Under the pieces are notes generated by a model, which was given only the letters and a program-made list of their open reading frames with translations, was not told the DNA's origin and ran no database searches. Positions 16,586 to 25,949 of a stretch of 64,000 nt of DNA are shown here, in pieces (the stretch's first letter is position 1; each line of letters opens with the position of its first letter). Source of the DNA: UBA5794 sp963714375 (GTDB taxonomy: Bacteria; Actinomycetota; Acidimicrobiia; Spongiisociales; UBA5794). The stretch is from assembly GCA_963714375.1 (NCBI GenBank), contig CAVQOG010000003.1, positions 186,001 through 250,000 of the forward strand. Direction: 5' to 3'. The position numbers and the translations under genes were made by a program.

Positions 16586-18103
16586 CTACCCGTTGGCAAG
16601 CACTTCGATCTCAAACCAGGCAACCCACGAAGGGCTCTTTCGTGTTTCCACCCTGATCTTCTCGACGCGCTCCCAGATCGGTTCAGCGGTGAGGGTGATG
16701 GGGGTGCCGTCCCGGGTAACTCCCGTTAGCTCCCCAAGCAGCGACCACGCACCATCCACCCATCCGAACACCCGATGCGTCGTTTCACCTTCTGGGTACT
16801 GCGACGGTGTGAGGCGGATGGACGAGATCGTGCTCGGTTCATCAAGGGTGATCTCGATCCACTGGACGGCATCGTCGCCAGCGGACCAATGGGTGCCGGC
16901 ATCGCCATCAACAGCGCGCCGGCCCTCGGCGCCCGGCTCGGTTGACGACACCGCAGTGGGCCGACCAAGAGCGAGGTTATTTGACAGTTGCTCGGGTGTG
17001 AATCCAAGACTGTCATGGTCCTCAAAGAAGGTCAGCACCATGTTGGTGAATGTCCACGGGGCAGTCTCGGGAAGAACCCGATCGGGGTGGTCCACCCACG
17101 ACTGAAACAAGACATGGGGCGGTCGACGTCCCGCGACCGCTTCATACGCCTTGACTCGTTCCCCCGCCGTCGCGAGCCAACGATCGTCGCTGATATCGGC
17201 GCTGTTTCCGGCGAAGATGATCCCGACTGGCACACCGAACGCGTCACCGAACTCGACGATGGCCTTGGCGTCGGATTCCCAACCGCTCCGTGCCCAGTCG
17301 ATATCGAGATGCAGAAAGGCAAGGTCGTATCCGTTCACCTCTCGGAACGTCTTGAGCCACGATGTGTACGTATCGGCGTCAGTGGGTGGAGGCGTCGGTT
17401 CAGTATCCCCTACGACGATGTCAGGGAAATAGGAGCGCACGACGTCAATGTATTCACCGACCTCTGCGGCGACTGTCGCAGCATCCCAACCGCACGCGTT
17501 GGGGCCGTCGTAGATCGACGCGTAGTAGTACGGCTCATCAAGCGCGATGGCATCAATTCGACCGCCCGCTGCCTGGATGCGAGCTGCAATACGCCTCCCC
17601 TCATTCTTGCCAGCGAAACCCTCGATACCTTCACCGCAGTCAGTCGTTGCGTCGAGCGGTCCCGCTTCAATTGCCAGAGCGAGACCCATCGATGCGATTG
17701 CGGTCACCGCGGTTTTGAGTTGTGCGTCGCTTGCGTGGCCGCCGACCCATTCGCCGTAAAGCTTGAAGACTTGGAGATGACCGATCGTCTGCACCCATGG
17801 TGCGTCGGGAGCAAAGAGGTCCATGAAGTCGTCCGAGCCAATGAACGGTCGACCCGCACTGGTCGGCATCGGTGGTAGAGGTGCGAACCAGCTGACGTCA
17901 GCGGCGAGATCCGGCACCGCAAGCGTCGTCGACGTCGACGGCAACGAGGTGGGTGGTATCGAGCTCGATGGTGTCGGTGACAGAACGATCGTGGTGGGGA
18001 CGGTTACAGGTACCGTTGCGCCAGCCGTCGTCGTTGCTTGTTCTGCACTGCTGCAGGCGGCGAGGAGAACGACGATGGTTGCCACACCCAAGCGATAGCG
18101 CAT
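16586..18103 (-). CDS. Secreted lipoprotein with TIM-barrel-like domain and C-terminal discoidin (F5/8C) domain
   Basis: 505 residues. A lipoprotein signal ends at LLAAC (Cys17). A Thr/Ser/Pro-rich linker follows (about residues 20-65), then a roughly 300-residue domain with DAIALDEPYYY, DTEPTP and DLAFLHLDIDW, reminiscent of a (beta/alpha)8 glycosidase-like fold with acidic residues at strand ends. The last 130 residues, from NLALGRPTAVSST through WIEITLDEPSTISSIRL to VEKIRVETR, form a discoidin/F5-8 type C carbohydrate-binding domain. It probably binds and perhaps cleaves a glycan outside the cell. No enzyme family is recognised with certainty. Confidence 0.68.
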   Translation of the reverse strand: MRYRLGVATIVVLLAACSSAEQATTTAGATVPVTVPTTIVLSPTPSSSIPPTSLPSTSTTLAVPDLAADVSWFAPLPPMPTSAGRPFIGSDDFMDLFAPDAPWVQTIGHLQVFKLYGEWVGGHASDAQLKTAVTAIASMGLALAIEAGPLDATTDCGEGIEGFAGKNEGRRIAARIQAAGGRIDAIALDEPYYYASIYDGPNACGWDAATVAAEVGEYIDVVRSYFPDIVVGDTEPTPPPTDADTYTSWLKTFREVNGYDLAFLHLDIDWARSGWESDAKAIVEFGDAFGVPVGIIFAGNSADISDDRWLATAGERVKAYEAVAGRRPPHVLFQSWVDHPDRVLPETAPWTFTNMVLTFFEDHDSLGFTPEQLSNNLALGRPTAVSSTEPGAEGRRAVDGDAGTHWSAGDDAVQWIEITLDEPSTISSIRLTPSQYPEGETTHRVFGWVDGAWSLLGELTGVTRDGTPITLTAEPIWERVEKIRVETRKSPSWVAWFEIEVLANG

Positions 18104-18170
18104 GGCTTCAGGTTACGGGCGTTGGCTGACGGGTGCCATCGGATTCGGAAATACCGCCCAAGGGTACAAT

Positions 18171-18188
18171 ATTGAGCGAACACTCAAT
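18171..18188. promoter_or_regulatory. Perfect 6-6-6 inverted repeat upstream of fadI, candidate operator
   Basis: ATTGAG (18171-18176) and CTCAAT (18183-18188) are a perfect dyad around a 6-base spacer, ending 14 bases before the fadI ATG. Such sites upstream of beta-oxidation genes are commonly bound by TetR- or GntR-type fatty-acid regulators; no such gene is in the window. Its closeness to the start fits repression. Confidence 0.5.
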
Positions 18189-18202
18189 AATTGGAATGGA
18201 TC

Positions 18203-19498
18203 ATGGCTTCATCATCAACAGGACGGCGGATTGCGATCGTCGACGGTCTCCGCACACCGTTCGCAAAGTCGGGGACCGCGCTCGCTTCACAGACAACGCT
18301 GGAACTCGCCACGGCGGTCGTTACCGAACTGCTGGCGCGATCCGCTGTTGATCCGGCATCGGTTGACCGTGTCGTGTACGGCGCCGTCGTCCAAGATATT
18401 GCGGCACCCAACATTGCCCGCGAGATCGTGCTCGCCGGGCCGTTCCCCCAAACCGTTGATGCATACTCAGTGAGCCGGGCATGTGCGACATCCACCCAGG
18501 CAACGGTGAACGCTGCACAGGCAATCATGCTTGGTGAGGCGGACATCGTCATCGCCGGGGGGGCAGACTCGCTGTCCAAGCCACCGGTCACCTACTCGGA
18601 TCGGTTCGTCGAATTGATGATGGCGGCTCAAGCGGCCAAAGACATGCCGACCAAGATCAAGACGTTTGCAAAGATCAGGCCGAAGGATCTCGCACCGAAC
18701 CCTCCCGCTATCGCGGAGCGCTCAACGGGCGAAACAATGGGCGACTCGGCTGAGAAAATGGCGAAAGAGAACGGCATCTCTCGCGAGGCTCAGGACGAAT
18801 ACACGATCTCATCGCACACCAAGGCCTCCAATGCCTGGGCAGAGGGCATCTTCGACAACGAGGTGATGCCATACCGGATCCCGCCGAAATACACCACCAC
18901 GGTCGCTCAGGACACGATTCCCCGCTCGGACTCGACGATGGAGAAGCTGTCGACGCTACGGCCGGTATTCGACCGCAAGTATGGCTCTGTGACGGCGGCG
19001 AATTCCTCACCGCTCACGGACGGTGCGAGCGCCATTCTCCTGATGGAGGAATCCGTCGCCAAGACCCTCGGCTACGAGCCCCTTGCATTCATCAAGTCCT
19101 ACACGTTCGCAGCGCTCGACCCAAACTGGCAGCTCCTCATGGGGCCGGCGTTTGCAACACCAATCGCCCTCGACCGGGCAGGAATGACACTGAACGACAT
19201 CGACGTCATCGACATGCACGAAGCGTTCGCAGCTCAGGTACTTTCCAATATCCAGGCTTTCGCATCGGACGACTTTGCGCAGAAGCGACTAGGACGCGAC
19301 AAGGCAGTCGGCGAGATCGATCCGTCGAAGTTCAACCTCTATGGAGGTTCCATCTCACTCGGCCACCCGTTCGGAGCAACGGGTGCACGCCAGATCACCA
19401 CCATGGCGAATGAACTCAATCGACGGGGCGGCGGTACGGCGCTCATCACACAATGTGCCGCTGGCGGCCTCGGTGCCGCGATGGTTCTGGAGAAGTGA
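18203..19498 (+). CDS. fadI: Acetyl-CoA acyltransferase (3-ketoacyl-CoA thiolase), FadI-type
   Basis: 431 residues from ATG 18203; an in-frame TTG at 18191 would overlap the operator-like repeat. Thiolase motifs: nucleophile Cys94 in SRACATS, HEAFAAQ near the C-terminus, GHPFGATGAR, and the second Cys in TQCAAGGLG. It releases acetyl-CoA in the last step of beta-oxidation. It is followed two bases later by the multifunctional fadJ gene, the usual order of a trifunctional-enzyme pair. Confidence 0.9.
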   Translation: MASSSTGRRIAIVDGLRTPFAKSGTALASQTTLELATAVVTELLARSAVDPASVDRVVYGAVVQDIAAPNIAREIVLAGPFPQTVDAYSVSRACATSTQATVNAAQAIMLGEADIVIAGGADSLSKPPVTYSDRFVELMMAAQAAKDMPTKIKTFAKIRPKDLAPNPPAIAERSTGETMGDSAEKMAKENGISREAQDEYTISSHTKASNAWAEGIFDNEVMPYRIPPKYTTTVAQDTIPRSDSTMEKLSTLRPVFDRKYGSVTAANSSPLTDGASAILLMEESVAKTLGYEPLAFIKSYTFAALDPNWQLLMGPAFATPIALDRAGMTLNDIDVIDMHEAFAAQVLSNIQAFASDDFAQKRLGRDKAVGEIDPSKFNLYGGSISLGHPFGATGARQITTMANELNRRGGGTALITQCAAGGLGAAMVLEK

Positions 19499-19500
19499 CA

Positions 19501-21648
19501 ATGGACTACAAGAACTACCACTTCGAGCTGACCGACCTTGGCGTCGCTGTCGTTCTCATGGATCGCCATGACGAGGCAATGAACACGCTCGGTGAGGAGT
19601 TCGTCCGCGAACTCGACACCGTCGTGACACGCCTTGAGGAACCAGACGTCAAGGCCGTGGTCATCGGCTCGGCGAAGAGAGATTTCCTCGCAGGCGCAGA
19701 CATCAAGATGTTCAGCGACATGGAAACAAACGGCGGAGCGGTCGAGGGGCTCCAGGCAATCCACGAGATCTACAACCGAATCGAGGCACTCCATCAGGTC
19801 GATGGCAAACCAGTGGTGGCCGCGATAAGCGGGGCGTGCCTCGGTGGCGGTCTCGAGATGGCCCTCACCGCTTCCATGCGCATCTGCACCGACACTGCAC
19901 AGCTCGGTCAGCCCGAGATCCAACTTGGCCTGATTCCAGCTGCAGGTGGCACGCAGCGCCTCCCTGCACTCGTCGGTATCCAGAACGGGCTGCAGATGAT
20001 CGTCACGGGACGTCCGGTCCGGCCACACAAGGCCAAACAGATGGGCCTGATCGGCGAGATCGTCCCCGCTCAGCTGCTACTCGATATTGCCAAAAAGCGG
20101 GCCTTCGACGCGATCGGGAAGCAACCATCCAAGGACAGCATTCGCTCCAGGATCAACGTCTCCGCTATGAGGAACCTTGCCCTCGAGGGTAATCCCGCGG
20201 GACGCAAGGTGCTCTTCAAGAAGGCGACCGAGATGATGCTCGCCGAGACCGGGGGGAACTACCCCGCGCCGAGGCGCGCCATTGAAGCCATCCAGATAGG
20301 CATCGAGCACGGACGTGCCGCAGGCGTGGCTGCCGAGATTCGGTTCTTCGCAGAACTGGTCAAGACCCCCGAGTCGGCGGCACTTCGATCGATCTTCTTC
20401 GCATCCCAAGAGCTCAAGCGCGACACCGGCATCGACTCGGACACCAATCCACTCGACATTGACACTGTCGCTGTTCTCGGGGGTGGGCTGATGGGTGGAG
20501 GCATTGCAGCCGTGTCGGCGATCAACGCGGGAGCAAACGTTCGGATCAAGGAGGTCGACGATGGTGGAGTCGGTCGCGGCCTCGCCTACGTTGATCGTGT
20601 CGTTTCCAAACGGGCCAAACGTCGACGGATGAGTGACTTCCAAGTCGATCAGATCACGAGCCGCGTCACCGGCTCGGCCACCTGGGACGGGTTCGAACGC
20701 ACGGATCTCGTGATCGAAGCCGTATTCGAGGATCTCGAACTCAAGCGCTCGATCGTCAAGGAGGTCGAGGCTGTCGTAGGCAAGGGCACCGTCTTCGCAT
20801 CCAATACGTCGACCCTCCCAATTGCGGCCATCGCCACGGCGAGCGCTCGTCCGGACAAGGTCGTTGGCATGCACTACTTCTCGCCGGTCGAGAAAATGCC
20901 GCTGCTCGAAGTCATCACGACGGAGAAGACATCCGATGAGACGACGGCGACTGCCGTGGCTTTTGGCAAACGTCAGGGCAAGACCGTGATCGTGGTCAAC
21001 GATGGAACGGGGTTCTACACCTCGCGCGTCCTTGGCCCGTACACCAACGAGGCAGGATTCCTCCTCGTCGAGGGTGCGTCCGTCGAGGACATCGACGGCG
21101 CCATGAAGTCATGGGGATTCCCCATCGGGCCGCTGCTTTTGGGCGACGAGGTCGGCATCGACGTCGGTGCCCATATCTCAGAGATCTTCCTCGATGCCTT
21201 CGGGGACCGCATGAAGGGCCCCGACATGATGGCTGCCCTTGTTGCCGATAACCGCAAGGGTCGCAAGAACGGTAAGGGCTTCTACCTCTACGACAAGGGC
21301 GAGCGCAAGGGTGTCGATCATTCTGTCTATGGAGTGCTTGGCCTTGGTGAGCCGAAAGGGATGGCCCGGTCCGAGATACAAGAGCGCCTGTCAATGGCGT
21401 TCCTCAACGAAGCTGCGCTGTGCCTCGAGGAAGGAATCCTTCGATCGGCACGGGACGGGGACATCGGTGCCGTATTCGGTCTTGGGTATCCCCCATTCCG
21501 CGGGGGTCCATTCTGGACGATCGACACGATGGGTGCCGACGTCGTAGTGAACAGGCTTGACGAACTTGCGGCAAAGCACGGTAAGCGCTTCACCCCAGCC
21601 CGAATCCTCCGAGACCACGCCGAATCTGGTGAGCGTTTCCGTAGCTGA
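19501..21648 (+). CDS. fadJ: Fatty-acid oxidation complex alpha subunit (enoyl-CoA hydratase / 3-hydroxyacyl-CoA dehydrogenase)
   Basis: 715 residues from ATG 19501. The N-terminal 190 residues are a crotonase domain (AGADIKMF oxyanion region; GACLGGGLEMAL). A Rossmann motif VAVLGGGLMGGGIA lies near residues 322-335 and the dehydrogenase His region GMHYFSPVEKMPLLEV near 455. The C-terminal domain is complete. It hydrates enoyl-CoA and oxidises the hydroxyacyl-CoA with NAD, passing ketoacyl-CoA to FadI. The stop codon lies inside the stem of the terminator. Confidence 0.92.
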   Translation: MDYKNYHFELTDLGVAVVLMDRHDEAMNTLGEEFVRELDTVVTRLEEPDVKAVVIGSAKRDFLAGADIKMFSDMETNGGAVEGLQAIHEIYNRIEALHQVDGKPVVAAISGACLGGGLEMALTASMRICTDTAQLGQPEIQLGLIPAAGGTQRLPALVGIQNGLQMIVTGRPVRPHKAKQMGLIGEIVPAQLLLDIAKKRAFDAIGKQPSKDSIRSRINVSAMRNLALEGNPAGRKVLFKKATEMMLAETGGNYPAPRRAIEAIQIGIEHGRAAGVAAEIRFFAELVKTPESAALRSIFFASQELKRDTGIDSDTNPLDIDTVAVLGGGLMGGGIAAVSAINAGANVRIKEVDDGGVGRGLAYVDRVVSKRAKRRRMSDFQVDQITSRVTGSATWDGFERTDLVIEAVFEDLELKRSIVKEVEAVVGKGTVFASNTSTLPIAAIATASARPDKVVGMHYFSPVEKMPLLEVITTEKTSDETTATAVAFGKRQGKTVIVVNDGTGFYTSRVLGPYTNEAGFLLVEGASVEDIDGAMKSWGFPIGPLLLGDEVGIDVGAHISEIFLDAFGDRMKGPDMMAALVADNRKGRKNGKGFYLYDKGERKGVDHSVYGVLGLGEPKGMARSEIQERLSMAFLNEAALCLEEGILRSARDGDIGAVFGLGYPPFRGGPFWTIDTMGADVVVNRLDELAAKHGKRFTPARILRDHAESGERFRS

Positions 21649-21666
21649 AGCGGCGTCAGCTACGGA
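21638..21666 (+). terminator. Rho-independent terminator of fadIJ
   Basis: An 11-bp perfect stem, TCCGTAGCTGA (21638-21648) and TCAGCTACGGA (21656-21666), has a 7-base loop and is followed by a T-rich GGTCTGCTCTTTCTT tract. The fadJ TGA is part of the 5' arm. Confidence 0.85.
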
Positions 21667-21740
21667 GGTCTGCTCTTTCTTGTTCGTTCTTTGGGCCACC
21701 ACCCACCGTGACGGTCTGTTCTTACCCTGGGTACGCGAGA

Positions 21741-24575
21741 CTAGTGATAGGACTCGATTGGGGGGCATTCACAGAAGACGTTGCGGTCGCCGTAGGCGTT
21801 GTCGATGCGGCTCACCGGAACCCAGTATTTTTCATCACGGAGACTTGGCACCGGGTATGCGGCCTGATCTCGTGTGTATGGCTTGTCCCACTCGGTCGCA
21901 AGCAGGTCTTCCGCTGGATGCGGCGCATTTCGGAGCATCGATTCCTCGACTGCGACCTCACCGGCTGCGATCTCATCGATCTCAGCCTTGATCGAGATCA
22001 TGGCATCGATGAAACGGTCGAGCTCGACGAGTGACTCCGACTCGGTGGGTTCGATCATCAGGGTTCCCGCGACCGGGAACGACATGGTCGGGGCATGGAA
22101 CCCGTAGTCGATGAGGCGCTTGGCAACATCTTCGTTCGTGACCCCCGTTTCGATATCGATCTGACGAATGTCGATGATGCATTCGTGGGCGACCAGCCCG
22201 CCAGGGCCCGTGTACAGGACGGGATAGTGCGGTGCGAGCCTTGCAGCGACATAGTTCGCACTGAGCACCGCAATTTCGGTGGAGCGACGCAGCCCCTCAG
22301 GTCCGAGCATGGCAATGTACATCCACGAGATGGCGAGCACTCCAGCAGATCCCCACGGTGCGGCGGAGACGGCACCGAGTCCATCCTCGGGACCTGCCAG
22401 GTCTGGAACCAGTCCGTGACCAGGCAGATACGGTGCCAAATGGCTCTTGACCCCAATGGGCCCAACGCCCGGACCTCCTCCACCGTGTGGGATCGCGAAG
22501 GTCTTGTGAAGATTGAGATGTGACACATCACTTCCGAACAAGCCTGGCTTTGCCAAACCAACCATGGCGTTCAGGTTTGCCCCGTCGAGATAGACCTGTC
22601 CGCCGAACTCGTGGACGATGTCGCAGATCTCGGTGATCGCCCCCTCAAATACACCATGGGTCGAGGGGTACGTCACCATGATGGCCGCCAAGTTTTCGGC
22701 ATGTTCCGATGCTTTGGCCCTGAGATCATCAACATCGATCGAGCCGTCCTCATCCGACTTGACGACAACGACCTTCATCCCAGCCATCGATGCCGATGCT
22801 GGGTTCGTCCCGTGTGCCGACGATGGAATGAGACATATATTGCGGTGACCTTGGCCCTTTGCTTCGTGATACCCGCGGATCGCAAGCAGCCCTGCGAACT
22901 CGCCCTGAGCTCCCGAGTTCGGCTGCACAGACACTGCGTTGTACCCGGTGATCGATGCGAGCCACCCTTCAAGCAGCTCGATCATTTCGAGGTACCCCGT
23001 CGCCTGTTCGAGAGGCACGAACGGGTGCATGTCGGCGAATTCGGGCCACGCGATCGGTTCCATCTCGCTTGTTGCGTTGAGCTTCATGGTGCAGGATCCA
23101 AGTGGGATCATCGAACGGTCGAGGGCGACATCCTTGTCTTGGAGCCGTCGCAGGTACCGCAGCATCTCCGTCTCCGAGCGGTACCGATGGAACGTTGGAT
23201 GCGTAAGAAAACCGGTCGACCGAACGAAGTCTGATGGGATACCTGAACTTGACTCCTTCCCAGCTGTGATCCCAAAAACCTCGCGAAGTGCGTCGAGGTA
23301 CGCATCGGTCGTCGTCTCGTCGATGGACACTGCAACCGTCTGCTGATCGACCGATCGCAGGTTGATCTTGCGGTGATGTGCCTTTTCAAGCGTTTCATCG
23401 GCATCGTCGACTGAGATGGTCAGGGTGTCGAACCACGATGTGTTGAGCACCTCAACTCCCCCTCTTTCGAGGTCGGCGGCAAGTGTCGACGTTTGACCGT
23501 GGATTCGTTGCGCTATCGCGCGAAGACCATCTGGCCCGTGATACACGGCGTACATTCCAGCCATGACCGCGAGTAGCACCTGTGCGGTGCAGATGTTCGA
23601 GGTCGCTCGATCGCGACGGATGTGCTGTTCACGGGTTTGGAGAGTGAGTCGGTAGGCGTGGCGATCCTTTGTGTCAATTGAAAGCCCGACGAGCCTTCCC
23701 GGGAGGGAACGCTGGTAATCGTTACGTGTCGCCATGAATCCAGCGTGTGGACCTCCAAACATCATGGGCACACCGAACCGTTGTGACGACCCAACGACGA
23801 CATCTGCACCGAGCTCCCCCGCTGGCATCAGTAGCGTCGATGCGAGCAGATCAGTTGCGACAGCAACCAAAGCGCCTGCCGAGTGGCAGTGGGCAATGAC
23901 CGGAGCGATGTTGGTAATCACTCCCGAAGACCCAGGGTACGAGAGGAGTGCACCGAAGACCTCTTCTGGCACGAGGTCGGTGTTGGGGTCCCCAATCACG
24001 AGATCAACCCCAAGCGGCCGAGCGCGTGTCGCAACGACTTCGATGGTCTGTGGATGCAGATCCTGATCGACAAAGAACGCGTTGTTCTTGTTCCGCCCAA
24101 CTCGCTTGATCAGGGTCATGGCCTCGGCGGCAGCGGTCGCCTCGTCGAGAAGGGAAGCGTTTGCGATGTCCATTGCGGTGAGATCACAGACCGCCGTTTG
24201 GAAGTTGATGAGCGCTTCGAGCCTGCCTTGAGAAATCTCAGGCTGGTACGGTGTGTATGCGGTGTACCACCCAGGATTCTCAAGGATGTTTCGCTTGATG
24301 ACACCGGGTGTGATCGTCCCGTAGTAGCCAAGGCCGATGAATGATCGGTACACATCGTTCTTCTGTGCGATGTGGCGAAGGGTCTCGATTGCCTCATGTT
24401 CGGTGTAGGGACCGGCGACGTCGAGTGGGTCCTCAGTCCGAATACTCGAGGGAACGGCCGCATCGACCAGCTCGGCGACCGAATTGAGTCCCAGGGCGCT
24501 GAGCATGGATTCGACGTCGGAGTCGGACGGCCCGATATGGCGATCGGCGAAGGATGCTGGCTGATAGGACGACAT
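21741..24575 (-). CDS. gcvP: Glycine dehydrogenase (decarboxylating), P-protein of the glycine cleavage system
   Basis: 944 residues from ATG 24575, chosen for GAGGAG eight bases upstream; the frame is open five codons further. It is the single-chain form, P1 and P2 halves fused. The PLP-binding Lys691 lies in HLNLHKTFAIPHGGGG, a glycine-rich loop typical of GcvP. It decarboxylates glycine and transfers aminomethyl to the H-protein; gcvT and gcvH are not in the window. A tandem glycine riboswitch precedes it, so the cell induces it when glycine is abundant. Confidence 0.95.
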   Translation of the reverse strand: MSSYQPASFADRHIGPSDSDVESMLSALGLNSVAELVDAAVPSSIRTEDPLDVAGPYTEHEAIETLRHIAQKNDVYRSFIGLGYYGTITPGVIKRNILENPGWYTAYTPYQPEISQGRLEALINFQTAVCDLTAMDIANASLLDEATAAAEAMTLIKRVGRNKNNAFFVDQDLHPQTIEVVATRARPLGVDLVIGDPNTDLVPEEVFGALLSYPGSSGVITNIAPVIAHCHSAGALVAVATDLLASTLLMPAGELGADVVVGSSQRFGVPMMFGGPHAGFMATRNDYQRSLPGRLVGLSIDTKDRHAYRLTLQTREQHIRRDRATSNICTAQVLLAVMAGMYAVYHGPDGLRAIAQRIHGQTSTLAADLERGGVEVLNTSWFDTLTISVDDADETLEKAHHRKINLRSVDQQTVAVSIDETTTDAYLDALREVFGITAGKESSSGIPSDFVRSTGFLTHPTFHRYRSETEMLRYLRRLQDKDVALDRSMIPLGSCTMKLNATSEMEPIAWPEFADMHPFVPLEQATGYLEMIELLEGWLASITGYNAVSVQPNSGAQGEFAGLLAIRGYHEAKGQGHRNICLIPSSAHGTNPASASMAGMKVVVVKSDEDGSIDVDDLRAKASEHAENLAAIMVTYPSTHGVFEGAITEICDIVHEFGGQVYLDGANLNAMVGLAKPGLFGSDVSHLNLHKTFAIPHGGGGPGVGPIGVKSHLAPYLPGHGLVPDLAGPEDGLGAVSAAPWGSAGVLAISWMYIAMLGPEGLRRSTEIAVLSANYVAARLAPHYPVLYTGPGGLVAHECIIDIRQIDIETGVTNEDVAKRLIDYGFHAPTMSFPVAGTLMIEPTESESLVELDRFIDAMISIKAEIDEIAAGEVAVEESMLRNAPHPAEDLLATEWDKPYTRDQAAYPVPSLRDEKYWVPVSRIDNAYGDRNVFCECPPIESYH

Positions 24576-24607
24576 TTGGTGGCTCCTCACGACACGCGTT
24601 CACGCTG

Positions 24608-24768
24608 AGCCCCGTCTGTCTTGAAACCTGAGAGATTCACCGCAGTGCGGCTTTCCCCTTCGGTGAGGGCGGTCCCTGCTTTCCAGAGTGCCTGTTTCTT
24701 GCGGTCCGTGTGCCTGAGAGATTCCCGGGGCGGTTGCTCCTTCGGCGCCGGTGACCGGCTCTCCCGCA
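24608..24768 (-). promoter_or_regulatory. Tandem glycine riboswitch controlling gcvP
   Basis: Read on the minus strand, a first aptamer runs from GGGAGAG through GCCGAAGGAGCAA to AATCTCTCAGGCA, and a second from CTCTGGAAAGC through ACCGAAGGGGAAA to AATCTCTCAGGTT. Both CTCTCAGG cores are on the plus strand as CCTGAGAG at 24628-24635 and 24713-24720. This is the standard two-aptamer glycine sensor, 33 bases upstream of the gcvP ATG. Exact ends are approximate. Confidence 0.93.
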
Positions 24769-24826
24769 AGACGTCAGCAGCGGACCAAGGGTACCAGCGT
24801 GCCGCTCTCGATGCCCCGACGAATGC

Positions 24827-25897
24827 CTACGCCTTTGCCGGAAGGTCGGCTGGCTTTCCGTAACGCCGCTTGAAGAGGACGTACGCAACCGCTCCGGCGG
24901 GAATCGGGAGCCAGAACTGGAACAAACGATATGCAAGAGTCGCCAAGGTGGCATCGGGAGCTGGAATGCCTGCAGCCACCAACATCGTGACGAGACCGAA
25001 CTCCACGAAGCCAATCCCGCCGGGTGTAATCGGGATCATGCCGAGAACAGCAGATCCGGCAAATGCGACGAGGACGAGACTTGGGCGGGGCTCCGCACCG
25101 ATCGCATAGAGAGCCGTCACGAGGACGAGGTATTCAAGCAGCCAGTTCAGGACCGCAGCAGCAAGTGCTTTGAACCATCGGACACCGAGTGCTTCCACGA
25201 CATCGTTGCGACGCTCGAGCCAATCCTGTGCGGTCGACGTCCATTCACGGTCGAGACGCTTTGCCACCCATCCGCCGATGCCTTCGATGAGACGGCCAAC
25301 CGTCAGCAGGATCTTGTCGTACTTCACCAACGAGAATGCGACCGCGAACATCACGATGAACATCGCGGCTCCCGCAACCGCGACCGGAAGTAGCCCGTCT
25401 GGAATGGGGGCAGAGAGCGCAGCAATGAGCAAAGCAACGGCTGGCAGGGAAAAGAGAACGAGGTTCGAAATGAAGCCAGCAGCTGCGAGAGCGGTTGCAA
25501 CCTGCTGACGCGGAACACCCGACACAGACAGCATTTGGAAAAGCGTGGCTCCGGCAGCAACGACACCACCAGGAATGACCTTCGCGAGCGCATTGGAGAC
25601 GAGCTGCGAGGTCCCCACAAGGAACCAGCTGACTCCGAGAAGGGCGATCCGATTGAGCCCCCATGCAGCAACCATGGCCCCGGACATGAAGGCAGCCATC
25701 ATCGCGTACCACCACCACTCGACCGATGCGAGCTTGTGAGACTCATTGAAGAAGTCGACCATGGTCGGAAAGAAGAAGTACAAGACCACAAGGAAGACGA
25801 GCAGGAATAGCAGCCTCGGAAGAATCCTCCGCCACAACGGACGCTGCGGCGCTGGTTCCGGGAACGCTTCGCTCGCCGTGTCATCTGGATCTGTCAT
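24827..25897 (-). CDS. Flippase-like membrane protein (LPG synthase TM / UPF0104 family)
   Basis: 356 residues with about eight hydrophobic segments. Family hallmarks are the early ...VVAAGATLFQMLSVSG region and the late block ITPGGIGFVEFGLVTMLVAAG, matching the PPGG-like motif of the lysylphosphatidylglycerol-synthase transmembrane family. The catalytic soluble domain of MprF is absent, so it belongs to the stand-alone flippase-like branch with no assigned substrate. The last residues (FKRRYG) are cytoplasmic and basic. It is not obviously linked to the gcvP gene. Confidence 0.75.
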   Translation of the reverse strand: MTDPDDTASEAFPEPAPQRPLWRRILPRLLFLLVFLVVLYFFFPTMVDFFNESHKLASVEWWWYAMMAAFMSGAMVAAWGLNRIALLGVSWFLVGTSQLVSNALAKVIPGGVVAAGATLFQMLSVSGVPRQQVATALAAAGFISNLVLFSLPAVALLIAALSAPIPDGLLPVAVAGAAMFIVMFAVAFSLVKYDKILLTVGRLIEGIGGWVAKRLDREWTSTAQDWLERRNDVVEALGVRWFKALAAAVLNWLLEYLVLVTALYAIGAEPRPSLVLVAFAGSAVLGMIPITPGGIGFVEFGLVTMLVAAGIPAPDATLATLAYRLFQFWLPIPAGAVAYVLFKRRYGKPADLPAKA

Positions 25898-25949
25898 AGC
25901 TCGGTAAGTTAACCAACCATCGCTTCGGTTGGCCCGACAATCCGTAACG

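Noticed and set aside
24827..25897. Lysylphosphatidylglycerol synthase (MprF)
   Set aside because: Only the membrane region is present; the soluble aminoacyl-transferase domain is missing and length is about 356 residues.
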